A stretch of 6,270 nt of DNA, taken from assembly GCA_030039655.1 (NCBI GenBank), contig JASHVC010000778.1, positions 1 to 6,270 on the forward strand. Direction: 5' to 3'. Below the pieces are notes generated by a model that was given only the letters and a program-made list of their open reading frames with translations, ran no database searches and was not told the origin of the DNA. This document shows, one piece after another, positions 1-5,017 of the stretch. Every line of letters starts with the position of its first letter. The stretch's first letter is position 1. Both the position numbers and the translations under genes were made by a program. This stretch comes from Xanthobacteraceae bacterium (lineage in GTDB: Bacteria > Pseudomonadota > Alphaproteobacteria > Rhizobiales > Xanthobacteraceae).

Positions 1-87
1 ATTGGTATTGCTATAGCGCCAATTGGGACTGTCGTCCTTCTCCCAGACCCAGACTTCCGGCGGCGTGTATTCAGGTGTGTCAGTCAT
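1..87 (-). CDS. Probable YghU-like glutathione S-transferase, N-terminal fragment
   Basis: The gene starts with ATG at 85-87 on the minus strand and stays open to the window edge, giving 29 residues beginning MTDTPEYTPPEVWVWEKDD. The stretch TPPEVWVWEK resembles the leader of YghU-type (Nu-class) glutathione S-transferases, where a PxKVWTWD-like sequence precedes the thioredoxin-fold domain. Those enzymes are cytosolic glutathione-dependent transferases or disulfide-bond reductases. The next residues (SPNWRYSNTN) fit the usual GGxFANINRP segment only loosely, and no catalytic part is visible, so the family call is tentative. The frame is open and the start is natural, but the ribosome binding site upstream is weak. 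No other minus-strand gene could be its operon partner within the window. Confidence 0.5.
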   Translation of the reverse strand, partial: MTDTPEYTPPEVWVWEKDDSPNWRYSNTN

Positions 88-123
88 GTTGGGCTCGTGT
101 TTGTCGCTCAAAAGGTTCGCCGA

Positions 124-280
124 ATGGATAGAGCGGCGATCGTGGCCTGTCTAATCATGGTTGTGGGTGTTGTCATGCTATGCGGCGGCTGCCGACCCGA
201 TTATCCAAAGAGACGACGGCCGCTACATGCTCGCCGCTGCCTCCGGGAAGGTGATCGTATCAGTTCAACTCTCAATCTAG
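124..280 (+). pseudogene. Possible frameshifted small exported protein
   Basis: An ATG at 124 preceded by AAAAGG (110-115, 8 nt away) opens a hydrophobic leader, MDRAAIVACLIMVVGVVML, followed by CGGC. It looks like a signal peptide or a weak lipobox. Just after it the protein-like reading moves to another frame: from 191 the residues ADPIIQRDDGRYMLAAASG and KVIVSVQLSI run to a TAG at 278-280. The original leader frame instead continues into arginine-rich, low-quality sequence to 381. Joining the two gives a roughly 50-residue exported protein broken by one indel near 185-191. I do not recognise a family. The alternative is chance: both pieces are short and GC-rich. Confidence 0.22.
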
Positions 281-312
281 GAAGCGCCAGAGCGGTCGGC
301 CAACGCCCGCCG

Positions 313-388
313 ATGTCGGCTTTGGCGTCAAAGGCGACAGGCGGTCGTATTTGCGTGATGTCCGTTCCTGCGCACTGGTAGCCGACAT
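313..388. repeat. Inverted repeat with 9 bp perfect arms
   Basis: ATGTCGGCT (313-321) is repeated inverted as AGCCGACAT (380-388), separated by 58 bp. The sequence around the left arm (GATGTCGGCTTTGGCGTCAA) resembles a short dispersed intergenic repeat that often yields spurious MSALG/MSAFG-type open frames in Bradyrhizobium genomes. That resemblance is from memory. The element sits exactly where recognisable acetoacetate decarboxylase sequence ends, so it may mark the truncation point. No functional gene is seen in 281-403. Confidence 0.3.
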
Positions 389-403
389 GGCTTTCGCGGC
401 TTT

Positions 404-749
404 GTCACCACTGGCGGTGCTGTGTTCGTGGCCCTGGGAACCATGGGATACAAACATTGAAAGCATGGCAGGCAACGGCGAAAGAACCAGAGCCATCCTT
501 TCGAAGACGCAGATTGATCTAAAGCTCATCCCTGGAATCGATGGACATTCGGAAATCTGTCAGCTCACCGCATACAATTTGACCGGCATCGCCGCGAAGG
601 GCGCTCGGCTTGGTCCGGGACGACTTCACCTGATCCCGCACGTCAATGTTCCGGTCGCCGATTTTCCCGTCCGCAAAATCGTCGGCGCACACCATTTCAT
701 TGCCGATCTGACGCTGCCGTACGGACGCGTGCTGTATGACTACAAGTAG
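404..749 (+). pseudogene. adc: Acetoacetate decarboxylase remnant (C-terminal part, frameshifted)
   Basis: Two adjoining frames carry family-specific sequence. At 416-457 one frame reads GGAVFVALGTMGYKH and then meets TGA; the family has a conserved ATATMGYKH here. From 459 the next frame reads ESMAGNGERTRAIL, then LKLIPGIDGHSEICQL, LGPGRLHLIPH, VADFPVRKIVGAHHFIADL and LPYGRVLYDYK, ending at TAG 747-749. These align with Clostridium Adc segments LKIIPNYDGSPRICEL and LPVKEIVSSSHILADI...VIYDYLK. Intact enzymes have about 245 residues and convert acetoacetate to acetone and CO2. Only about the last 110 residues survive, and the part containing the Schiff-base lysine (PKK motif) is absent. With the extra-base frameshift near 457-459, the fragment is almost certainly inactive. 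A continuous frame from a TTG at 351 to 749 gives 132 codons, but its first third reads through non-Adc sequence. Confidence 0.88.
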
Positions 750-819
750 CCGAGATCGCTTCGTTAGTGGCTCCCGGCAAATAAAATATAGCTGCAATTT
801 CAATCGTTTCAGTATGATT

Positions 820-909
820 TGGCGGAGAGGGAGGGATTCGAACCCCCGATACGGTTGCCCGTATGCCGCATTTCGAGTGCGGTGCATTCAACCACTCTGC
901 CACCTCTCC
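820..909 (-). tRNA. tRNA-Ser, anticodon CGA (reads UCG)
   Basis: The minus strand folds as a complete class II tRNA. The acceptor stem GGAGAGG pairs perfectly with CCTCTCC. The D-arm region GCAGAGTGGTTGAATGC follows. The anticodon stem CCGCA/TGCGG encloses loop CTCGAAA, whose middle bases give anticodon CGA. The long variable arm ATACGG-GCAA-CCGTAT is perfectly paired, as expected for serine tRNA. The T-arm GGGGG-TTCGAAT-CCCTC is followed by discriminator G and an encoded CCA (822-820). The gene is intact and appears to be a single unit. Its 3' end faces the decayed adc region. No convincing terminator follows it. Confidence 0.97.
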
Positions 910-1523
910 AAAGCATTACCCAGTAAAAGAATTTCGTGCCAATGCAGTGTAATGAAATGCGTATTAGCTACCGCTTTGCTATCCAACTGTTTCCGGCGCC
1001 TGTTTAGGGCCGCCTGCGGGGCGGCGTCAACAACCTCGACAACATCTTCCTGGGCGCCGTTGAGGGCGCGGCTGTAAGACATCGAGTGTGATGGCGATCG
1101 CCGAACGCCTCAGTCGCTCCCGCACGACTTGGAGTCGATCCTGATTTTCGAAGGGTCGGGTCAGGCCGCGGCTGTAACGGGTTGCCAACGACCTACGCAA
1201 ACAACGAAGGTGTCTTCAGACAGCCGAATACAAAGCTGCATTAGAACGCCTCGGCTTGCGTGAGGCGGTGATTGCGCCGCGCGTCCGCAGCCCAAGAAGC
1301 TCAGGCTTCACTCGAGCAGCTTCACGCCCGCTCAGCCGGGTCAATCGGGCCGCAAAACGTCTCTAATGCACGTTCAAGCAGCGGGAGCTCGCGCGCACGC
1401 GCGAGCCGGTCGGCAAGATATGAGTCGCTCGGCGTTTCAACAGCCGGGTTGACAGTGGTTCAACCGCCGGCCCTCGCGCCGCCTCAGCAAGCAAAACCGG
1501 CTTCGACGGCTCTACCGCTATGG
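910..1523. other. Gene-free degenerate stretch
   Basis: No credible gene was found in these 614 bp on either strand. Short protein-like pieces appear in shifting frames without start codons. On the plus strand there is LRGGVNNLDNIFLGAVEGAA near 1014-1073, LPHDLESILIFEGSGQAAAV near 1120-1180 and TAEYKAALERLGLREAVIAP near 1216-1277. On the minus strand there is YLADRLARARELPLLERALE near 1365-1425. They could be remains of several decayed genes or GC-driven chance, and I recognise no family. The 11-mer CGCGGCTGTAA occurs at 1067-1077 and 1167-1177, and once more at 6155-6165. Confidence 0.5.
1387..1406. repeat. 20 bp perfect palindrome with alternating CG core
   Basis: GCTCGCGCG (1387-1395) and CGCGCGAGC (1398-1406) are exact inverted copies separated by CA. 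Positions 1390-1403 alternate pyrimidine and purine without a break, the pattern that favours left-handed Z-DNA. It could form a short hairpin in RNA, but it has no T-tract and no adjacent gene end, so it is not called a terminator. Confidence 0.5.
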
Positions 1524-1850
1524 TCAGAACACCGCGCCCGCGGGGAGCCCAGATGGATGCCGATCATGGGCCACATATGAACGCTTGCTCACGCTGCTAA
1601 CCCGAATTTGAGTCACCCGAACTTCCTTGTGCGCCCTACTCGTATTTTGTCCGAGGCAGGCACGAGCCATTCGCTCCTGCTCCGCCGTTATGCCGTTCGC
1701 TCTGGCGACAGCAGCCGCCTGTTGGAAACCCACCTGCGCCACATACGAGCGCACCATTTCGCACGTGATCTCTTGGGCGTGCGCCGGTGCAGTGAGGGCT
1801 ACGGCGCTGAGCAGCGCCAGTGAGGTGATCGTTAGCATCCTAATCGTCAT
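1524..1850 (-). CDS. Small secreted Cys-pair protein of unknown function
   Basis: The 108-residue product begins with a clear Sec signal peptide, with hydrophobic ITSLALLSAVALTAP and probable cleavage after AHA at residue 25. The mature part starts QEITCEMVRSYVAQVG and includes ITAEQERMARACL. It has only two cysteines, C30 and C65, so one disulfide in the periplasm is plausible. The compact C...VRxYVAQVG...A..ANGxTAxQExxARxCL layout resembles small periplasmic proteins I recall as common in Bradyrhizobium, usually ending shortly after the second cysteine. Here about 43 polar, basic residues follow (66-108), which may be a run-on past a lost stop. The start ATG at 1848-1850 has GAGG about 10 nt upstream; an in-frame ATG at codon 5 is an alternative. 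Function is unknown. Confidence 0.72.
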   Translation of the reverse strand: MTIRMLTITSLALLSAVALTAPAHAQEITCEMVRSYVAQVGFQQAAAVARANGITAEQERMARACLGQNTSRAHKEVRVTQIRVSSVSKRSYVAHDRHPSGLPAGAVF

Positions 1851-2045
1851 GTGCTCTCGTCCTCATCAGCTAAGGGCGTTGGAAGTACCATGTCGGTAAG
1901 CCGCAGGGACCAATTCCTGTGCTGCAGTATAATTGCGTATAAAACTTAATTTTTTGCGAGCGGGAGAATTATCAGAGAGCTTGGCTAGAGGAGCGCGTCG
2001 CCGTTTTGTTTCCGGTTCTTGAGAGAGCAATTCATCGTTTTTTGA
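1851..2045. other. Intergenic spacer, locally AT-rich
   Basis: This holds the upstream region of the secreted-protein gene. Around 1927-1956 the sequence turns markedly AT-rich (GTATAATTGCGTATAAAAC, then an AATTTTTT tract), unlike the GC-rich surroundings. It is a reasonable place for a promoter, for example TATACT read on the minus strand at 1928-1933, but no well-spaced -35 box was found. No gene is supported here; a 61-codon open frame from 2006 has no recognisable content. Confidence 0.35.
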
Positions 2046-2243
2046 CTAGACGCCGCGATCCTATGCAATCCCACCAAGACCATCTTCAAGCTGACGGAAC
2101 CTCGTTTGACGGTGGAACTGTAATCTGTTCGGCGAGTATTTTAACTATCCGAAATGGGAAAAGCACGAATTCGAAGCTTTCCAGGAATTAATAGTTGAGC
2201 ACGACGTGAAATACAGAAAGATCACCGACAATCAATCGCTCAG
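2046..2243 (+). pseudogene. Unidentified gene remnant split over two frames
   Basis: One frame (2046-2120) reads LDAAILCNPTKTIFKL then TEPRLTVEL and stops at TAA 2121-2123. The adjacent frame continues directly from 2122 with NLFGEYFNYPKWEKHEFEAF, then QELIVEHDVKYRKITDNQ. Spliced, it looks like an ordinary globular protein of about 65 residues, rich in aromatic and acidic residues. The second frame remains open past 2243, but from there it is only the antisense of the binding-protein gene. There is no start codon or ribosome binding site, and TGA at 2043-2045 precedes the first piece. I do not recognise the family. It is best read as a decayed fragment with one frameshift near 2120, truncated at both ends. 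Chance is less likely than for other shadow frames because the DNA is locally less GC-rich. Confidence 0.4.
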
Positions 2244-3005
2244 TCACTTTGGCGGCTCCAGGCCGCTCGATTTCCATTGTGGCTGCTCCTGGCCGCTCAC
2301 CAACATCTTGAGGAGTGCGGCCGCGGCGTCGGCCTCAGTGGCCTTCGTGGTGACTGCCGCCTCATAGTTGGTGTAACGCTGCATCGGCTCTGGTACAGGG
2401 CCGCCGAATTTCACGAACGGTCGAATCTCGCTGATGTTGAAAAATCCGATTTCGATCTCGCCTTTAGCGATCTGCTGCTGGCCAGGATCAAGGCCGACGA
2501 CCTGCAGCTTCGGCCTGATGTCGTCCATCACGCCGGAATTCTGCAGGATGGCTTGAATAAGGATTCCGCTGCCGTTGGGCATCGCCGGATCGCCTACCGC
2601 AATTGACTTGGCGTTGAGTAGCGCCGTCTTGAAGGCCGCCGGCGTTGAGATATCCGGGGGCGTGGCTTGAGGTGCAACCGCCATGCCGATGCCGCCGCGG
2701 ACCACTTTGACGCGCGTGTCGACCTTTAAGCCCCCGAGTTTGACATAATCGTTCATCGCGGGCGCCGATTGCACAACAATGTCAAACACCTCCCCGGCCG
2801 CTAGTTTTTGCGAGACTACAAGCGGCGAGCCGACGGTGTAGTTCACCTTGTTGCCGGTCGTCTTACTGTAATCGGAGACGATTTTGTCGAGAGCGCCCTT
2901 GACCGCGCCGACGCTGATCAGTTTGACTTCGGCGGCAATCGCCATCGAGGCCGACGTCAGCACGATCGCCAAGCCGCCGCAGAAGCTCTTCCAGTTTGCG
3001 CCCAC
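2244..3005 (-). CDS. ModA-fold periplasmic substrate-binding protein (orphan, ligand unknown)
   Basis: The 253-residue protein has a signal peptide (hydrophobic GGLAIVLTSASMAIAA, cleavage near residues 24-25). Its extracellular solute-binding domain is of the molybdate-binding type (SBP_bac_11). KLISVGAVKGALDKIV at 28-43 and VNYTVGSPLVVSQKLAAGEV at 54-73 match the usual VFAASSLTDAL and FGSSGxLxxQIexGAP segments. FDIVVQSAPAMNDYVKLGGL follows at 74-93. The serine pair that contacts molybdate in ModA is replaced by Gly-Ala at 34-35, and the second serine of the next motif is Pro61, so an oxyanion metal ligand is unlikely. No permease or ATPase gene is adjacent. The gene starts with GTG at 3003-3005 behind a strong ribosome binding site and ends with TGA at 2244-2246. 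It diverges from the Rieske-amidohydrolase genes, suggesting shared regulation and a related substrate (inference). Confidence 0.9.
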   Translation of the reverse strand: MGANWKSFCGGLAIVLTSASMAIAAEVKLISVGAVKGALDKIVSDYSKTTGNKVNYTVGSPLVVSQKLAAGEVFDIVVQSAPAMNDYVKLGGLKVDTRVKVVRGGIGMAVAPQATPPDISTPAAFKTALLNAKSIAVGDPAMPNGSGILIQAILQNSGVMDDIRPKLQVVGLDPGQQQIAKGEIEIGFFNISEIRPFVKFGGPVPEPMQRYTNYEAAVTTKATEADAAAALLKMLVSGQEQPQWKSSGLEPPK

Positions 3006-3008
3006 GTT

Positions 3009-3016
3009 CTCCTCCC
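3009..3016 (-). promoter_or_regulatory. Ribosome binding site fixing the GTG start
   Basis: On the minus strand GGGAGGAG lies just before the GTG at 3005-3003, with GGAGG 5 nt from the start codon. The near-consensus match supports the GTG, whose reading places the signal peptide directly at the N-terminus. Confidence 0.8.
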
Positions 3017-3270
3017 TCGCTCAACAGTCGGCTATATTGCAAAGCGTGCCTGGAACGTGTTGCTACCATTTTGCCATTCAGTTGTGTAGCAGAGCGCGGG
3101 ACAGAGCAGCACGACTCGGGACGGTCTTTTGAAATTCTTCAGAAGATTCAACACCCCGTCGGCATAACGCGAGACACAAGGCGGCGGTGCTCCGCGCCGC
3201 TGGAGCTAACGGGGCCTCAACTCTATACTAACCTGCCGCAGCAACGAAAAAGTCGGGGTAGGAGCACTCA
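3017..3270. promoter_or_regulatory. Divergent control region between binding protein and Rieske operon
   Basis: This gene-free interval separates two divergent genes and must hold promoters for both. Visible elements include an 11 bp palindrome, TCTTCAGAAGA (3136-3146), suited to a dimeric regulator. There is also a GC-rich hairpin, GCGGCG/CGCCGC (3181-3186 and 3195-3200), in the upstream region of the Rieske gene. A possible -10 box TATACT (3224-3229) has a poor -35 match, TGGAGC (3201-3206), 17 bp away. The Rieske ribosome binding site TAGGAG (3259-3264) is 6 nt from the ATG. No regulator gene is present in the window. Confidence 0.45.
3201..3229 (+). promoter_or_regulatory. Candidate promoter for the Rieske-amidohydrolase unit
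   Basis: TATACT at 3224-3229 differs from the -10 consensus by one base. At 17 bp spacing upstream, TGGAGC (3201-3206) matches only three bases of TTGACA, so an activator would probably be needed. Transcription would begin near 3236, leaving a leader of about 35 nt with the ribosome binding site. Confidence 0.28.
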
Positions 3271-3633
3271 ATGGCGGAATGGTTCGTGGCCAAGGCTTCG
3301 GAACTGCCGGACGGCGACAGGCGCATCGTTACCGCCGGCAAGGACGAGATCGGCGTTTTCCACAAAGGCGGCGCCTATTACGCCTACAGCAATTACTGCG
3401 TCCATTCCGGCGGCCCGGCCTGCGAGGGCATCATGATCAACAAGGTAGTCGACCTGATCGCCGAGGATCGCACCTATCAGGGGCAGACCTTCTCGGACGA
3501 AATGCATTTCGTCTGCCCGTGGCATGGCTACGAATACGAACTGGAAACTGGGCGCTGTGTCGGCGACCAACGGCTGAAGCTGAAGAAGTTCCAGGTGGTG
3601 CGCCGCGGCGAAGACATTTACGTGGTCACCTGA
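3271..3633 (+). CDS. Rieske [2Fe-2S] protein, ferredoxin-like
   Basis: The 120-residue soluble protein has no signal peptide or membrane segment, so it should act in the cytoplasm as a one-electron carrier. The cluster ligands are visible: C43-x-H45 in NYCVHSGGPACEG and C82-x2-H85 in FVCPWHGYEYELETG. The remainder forms the small beta fold, starting EWFVAKASELPDGDRRIV and ending KKFQVVRRGEDIYVVT. The ligand pairs are 36 residues apart, about twice the 15-17 usual in dioxygenase ferredoxins; the extra part (about 54-78, MINKVVDLIAEDRTYQGQTF) is an insertion between them. The ATG at 3271 follows TAGGAG by 6 nt. It precedes the amidohydrolase by 59 bp, apparently as the first gene of an operon. 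Its oxygenase or reductase partner is not in the window. Confidence 0.93.
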   Translation: MAEWFVAKASELPDGDRRIVTAGKDEIGVFHKGGAYYAYSNYCVHSGGPACEGIMINKVVDLIAEDRTYQGQTFSDEMHFVCPWHGYEYELETGRCVGDQRLKLKKFQVVRRGEDIYVVT

Positions 3634-3682
3634 GCCTGGCAGCGAAAAGCCATCGCCCAGATAAAACCAAGCGCGCCAAAAC

Positions 3683-3686
3683 GGAG
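3683..3686 (+). promoter_or_regulatory. Ribosome binding site deciding the amidohydrolase start
   Basis: GGAG at 3683-3686 lies 6 nt before the ATG at 3693. The same frame is open upstream to 3279, but that part overlaps the Rieske gene and has arginine-rich shadow composition, so this site and ATG mark the true start. Confidence 0.75.
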
Positions 3687-3692
3687 TGCACC

Positions 3693-4904
3693 ATGGACAC
3701 GGTCCCGAGCGAAGTCCGCAAGCTCAATTTCGACGATTACTCGACCTCAAAGCATCTGGAGCATGCGGCGCAGCAGGCGCGCGCCCGAAATTTTCAGGAT
3801 TTTCTGATCGTCGACGTGGACGCGCACCATTACGAGAACGAATCCTACAAGGAAGTCTTCCAATACATCGAAAGTCCAGTGATCCGACGCGACATGATCG
3901 ATTCGGCGAAGCGCCCCGGCCGCTCGGGCCTGCTCAATTCTTCGGTCGGAAATCAGAACCTCGGCGGCCGCATCACCCGCGCCAACTTGCGCCCGCTGCA
4001 AAAGGTGGCGAACGACGGCCGCCATCGCGACGTCGCCATGACGCTGGAGTGGATGGATGCGATGGGCGTCGACTACGCCTGCATGTTCCCCACCCCGATG
4101 CTGTTCCTGGGCCTGCATCCGCAAGTCGAGATCGAGGTCGCGCTGTGCCGCGCTTACAATCGTTGGCTCTGCGAACGCCTGCTCGACGTCGAGCCGCGGC
4201 TCGTGTCAATGCTCTACATTCCGTTCAACGATCCCGAAGCCGCCTACAAGACCGTGAAGGATTTCGGCGACAAGAAAGGCGTCGTCGGCTTCATGGTGAC
4301 CTCGCCGCGCTACAAGCCGGTGCACGACAACGCCTACATGAAGACCTACGCGCTGCTGGAGGAAATCGGCAAGCCGATCTCGTTCCACGCCGCCTATTCG
4401 TGGGAGGATCGCGCACTGCAGATGACCAATCGCTTCATCTCCGTGCACTCGCTGGGCTTTATGTGGTTCAACATGATCCACATGACCAATTGGGTGGTGA
4501 ACGGCCTATCCGAACGCTTCCCCAAGCTGAAAGTATTGTGGATCGAGAGCGGGCTGACCTGGGCGTATACGCTGATGCAGCGGCTCGATCATTCCTTCAT
4601 GATGCGTACGTCCGACTGCCCGTCATTGAAGCGCAAGCCGAGCGAATACATGCGCGAGATGTACTACTCTTCGCAGCCCATGGAAGTGCCCGAGGATCTT
4701 TCGATCCTCGAAGCCACGTTCAAGATGATCAATGCCGAGACACAGCTTCTTTGGTCGTCCGATTATCCGCACTGGGACTTCGACCTTCCTGGCGTGATCT
4801 ATGATCTGCCGTTCCTCAGCGAGAAGGCCAAGCGCAACATGCTCGGCGGCAACGCCGCGCGCGTGTTCAATCTCGATACCAAGGTGGTGAAGAAGATTCC
4901 TTAG
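3693..4904 (+). CDS. Amidohydrolase (Amidohydro_2 family), putative metal-dependent hydrolase or decarboxylase
   Basis: This 403-residue cytoplasmic TIM-barrel enzyme belongs to the Amidohydro_2 group, which includes ACMSD-like decarboxylases. Family landmarks appear in order: VDVDAHHYE at 40-48, giving the D-x-H-x-x-E metal motif (D43, H45, E48); ISFHAAYS with H232; VLWIESGLTWAYTLMQRLDH at 281-300 with E285; SSDYPHWDFD at 355-364 with D357 and H360; and the closing GGNAARVFNL at 385-394. About 35 residues precede the first strand. Members hydrolyse C-N or C-O bonds, or decarboxylate aromatic or enol acids without oxygen, using a divalent metal. The substrate cannot be told from sequence alone. 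The Rieske gene upstream and the Bug binding protein downstream suggest catabolism of an organic acid. All expected active-site landmarks are present, so it should be active. Confidence 0.92.
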   Translation: MDTVPSEVRKLNFDDYSTSKHLEHAAQQARARNFQDFLIVDVDAHHYENESYKEVFQYIESPVIRRDMIDSAKRPGRSGLLNSSVGNQNLGGRITRANLRPLQKVANDGRHRDVAMTLEWMDAMGVDYACMFPTPMLFLGLHPQVEIEVALCRAYNRWLCERLLDVEPRLVSMLYIPFNDPEAAYKTVKDFGDKKGVVGFMVTSPRYKPVHDNAYMKTYALLEEIGKPISFHAAYSWEDRALQMTNRFISVHSLGFMWFNMIHMTNWVVNGLSERFPKLKVLWIESGLTWAYTLMQRLDHSFMMRTSDCPSLKRKPSEYMREMYYSSQPMEVPEDLSILEATFKMINAETQLLWSSDYPHWDFDLPGVIYDLPFLSEKAKRNMLGGNAARVFNLDTKVVKKIP

Positions 4905-4907
4905 TAG

Positions 4908-4993
4908 GTAGCCCGGATGAGCGAGGCGACATCCGGGAGCAGCATTCAAGCTGGTTAATCGTTCCCGGATTTCGCTCTGCTCATCCGGGCTAC
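4908..4993. repeat. Long imperfect palindrome (REP-like) between amidohydrolase and Bug gene
   Basis: The arms 4908-4938 and 4963-4993 pair at 27 of 31 positions around a 24 bp loop; the outer 15 bp, GTAGCCCGGATGAGC and its inverse, are perfect. It begins four bases after the amidohydrolase stop and ends shortly before the next ribosome binding site. The GTAGCCCGGAT...ATCCGGGCTAC form matches a dispersed intergenic repeat I recall from Bradyrhizobium. As RNA it would form a stable stem that could attenuate read-through or protect the upstream message. There is no T-tract, so classical termination is doubtful. Confidence 0.88.
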
Positions 4994-5017
4994 ATATATG
5001 AGCACGGGGAGGACGCT

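Noticed and set aside
272..529. 85-codon minus frame opposite the adc remnant
   Set aside because: It is antisense to recognisable adc sequence and has no signal, motif or ribosome binding site of note.
820..909. attL/attR-type duplication of the tRNA 3' end
   Set aside because: No second copy of the terminal tRNA segment was found anywhere in this window.
697..1077. Open frames crossing the tRNA on both strands
   Set aside because: Their most protein-like parts (GRDSNPR on plus, [12 protein letters not shown] on minus) are translated tRNA-Ser, a classic annotation artefact.
1272..1580. 102-codon plus frame
   Set aside because: Low-complexity Ala/Ser/Arg composition, no ribosome binding site, and it overlaps the end of the secreted-protein gene.
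3279..3692. Upstream in-frame extension of the amidohydrolase giving 541 residues
   Set aside because: It lies out of frame over the Rieske gene, is arginine- and proline-rich shadow sequence, and a good ribosome binding site with ATG exists at 3693.
3686..4804. 372-codon plus frame overlapping the amidohydrolase
   Set aside because: Shadow frame with arginine- and alanine-rich low-quality sequence and no family motifs.
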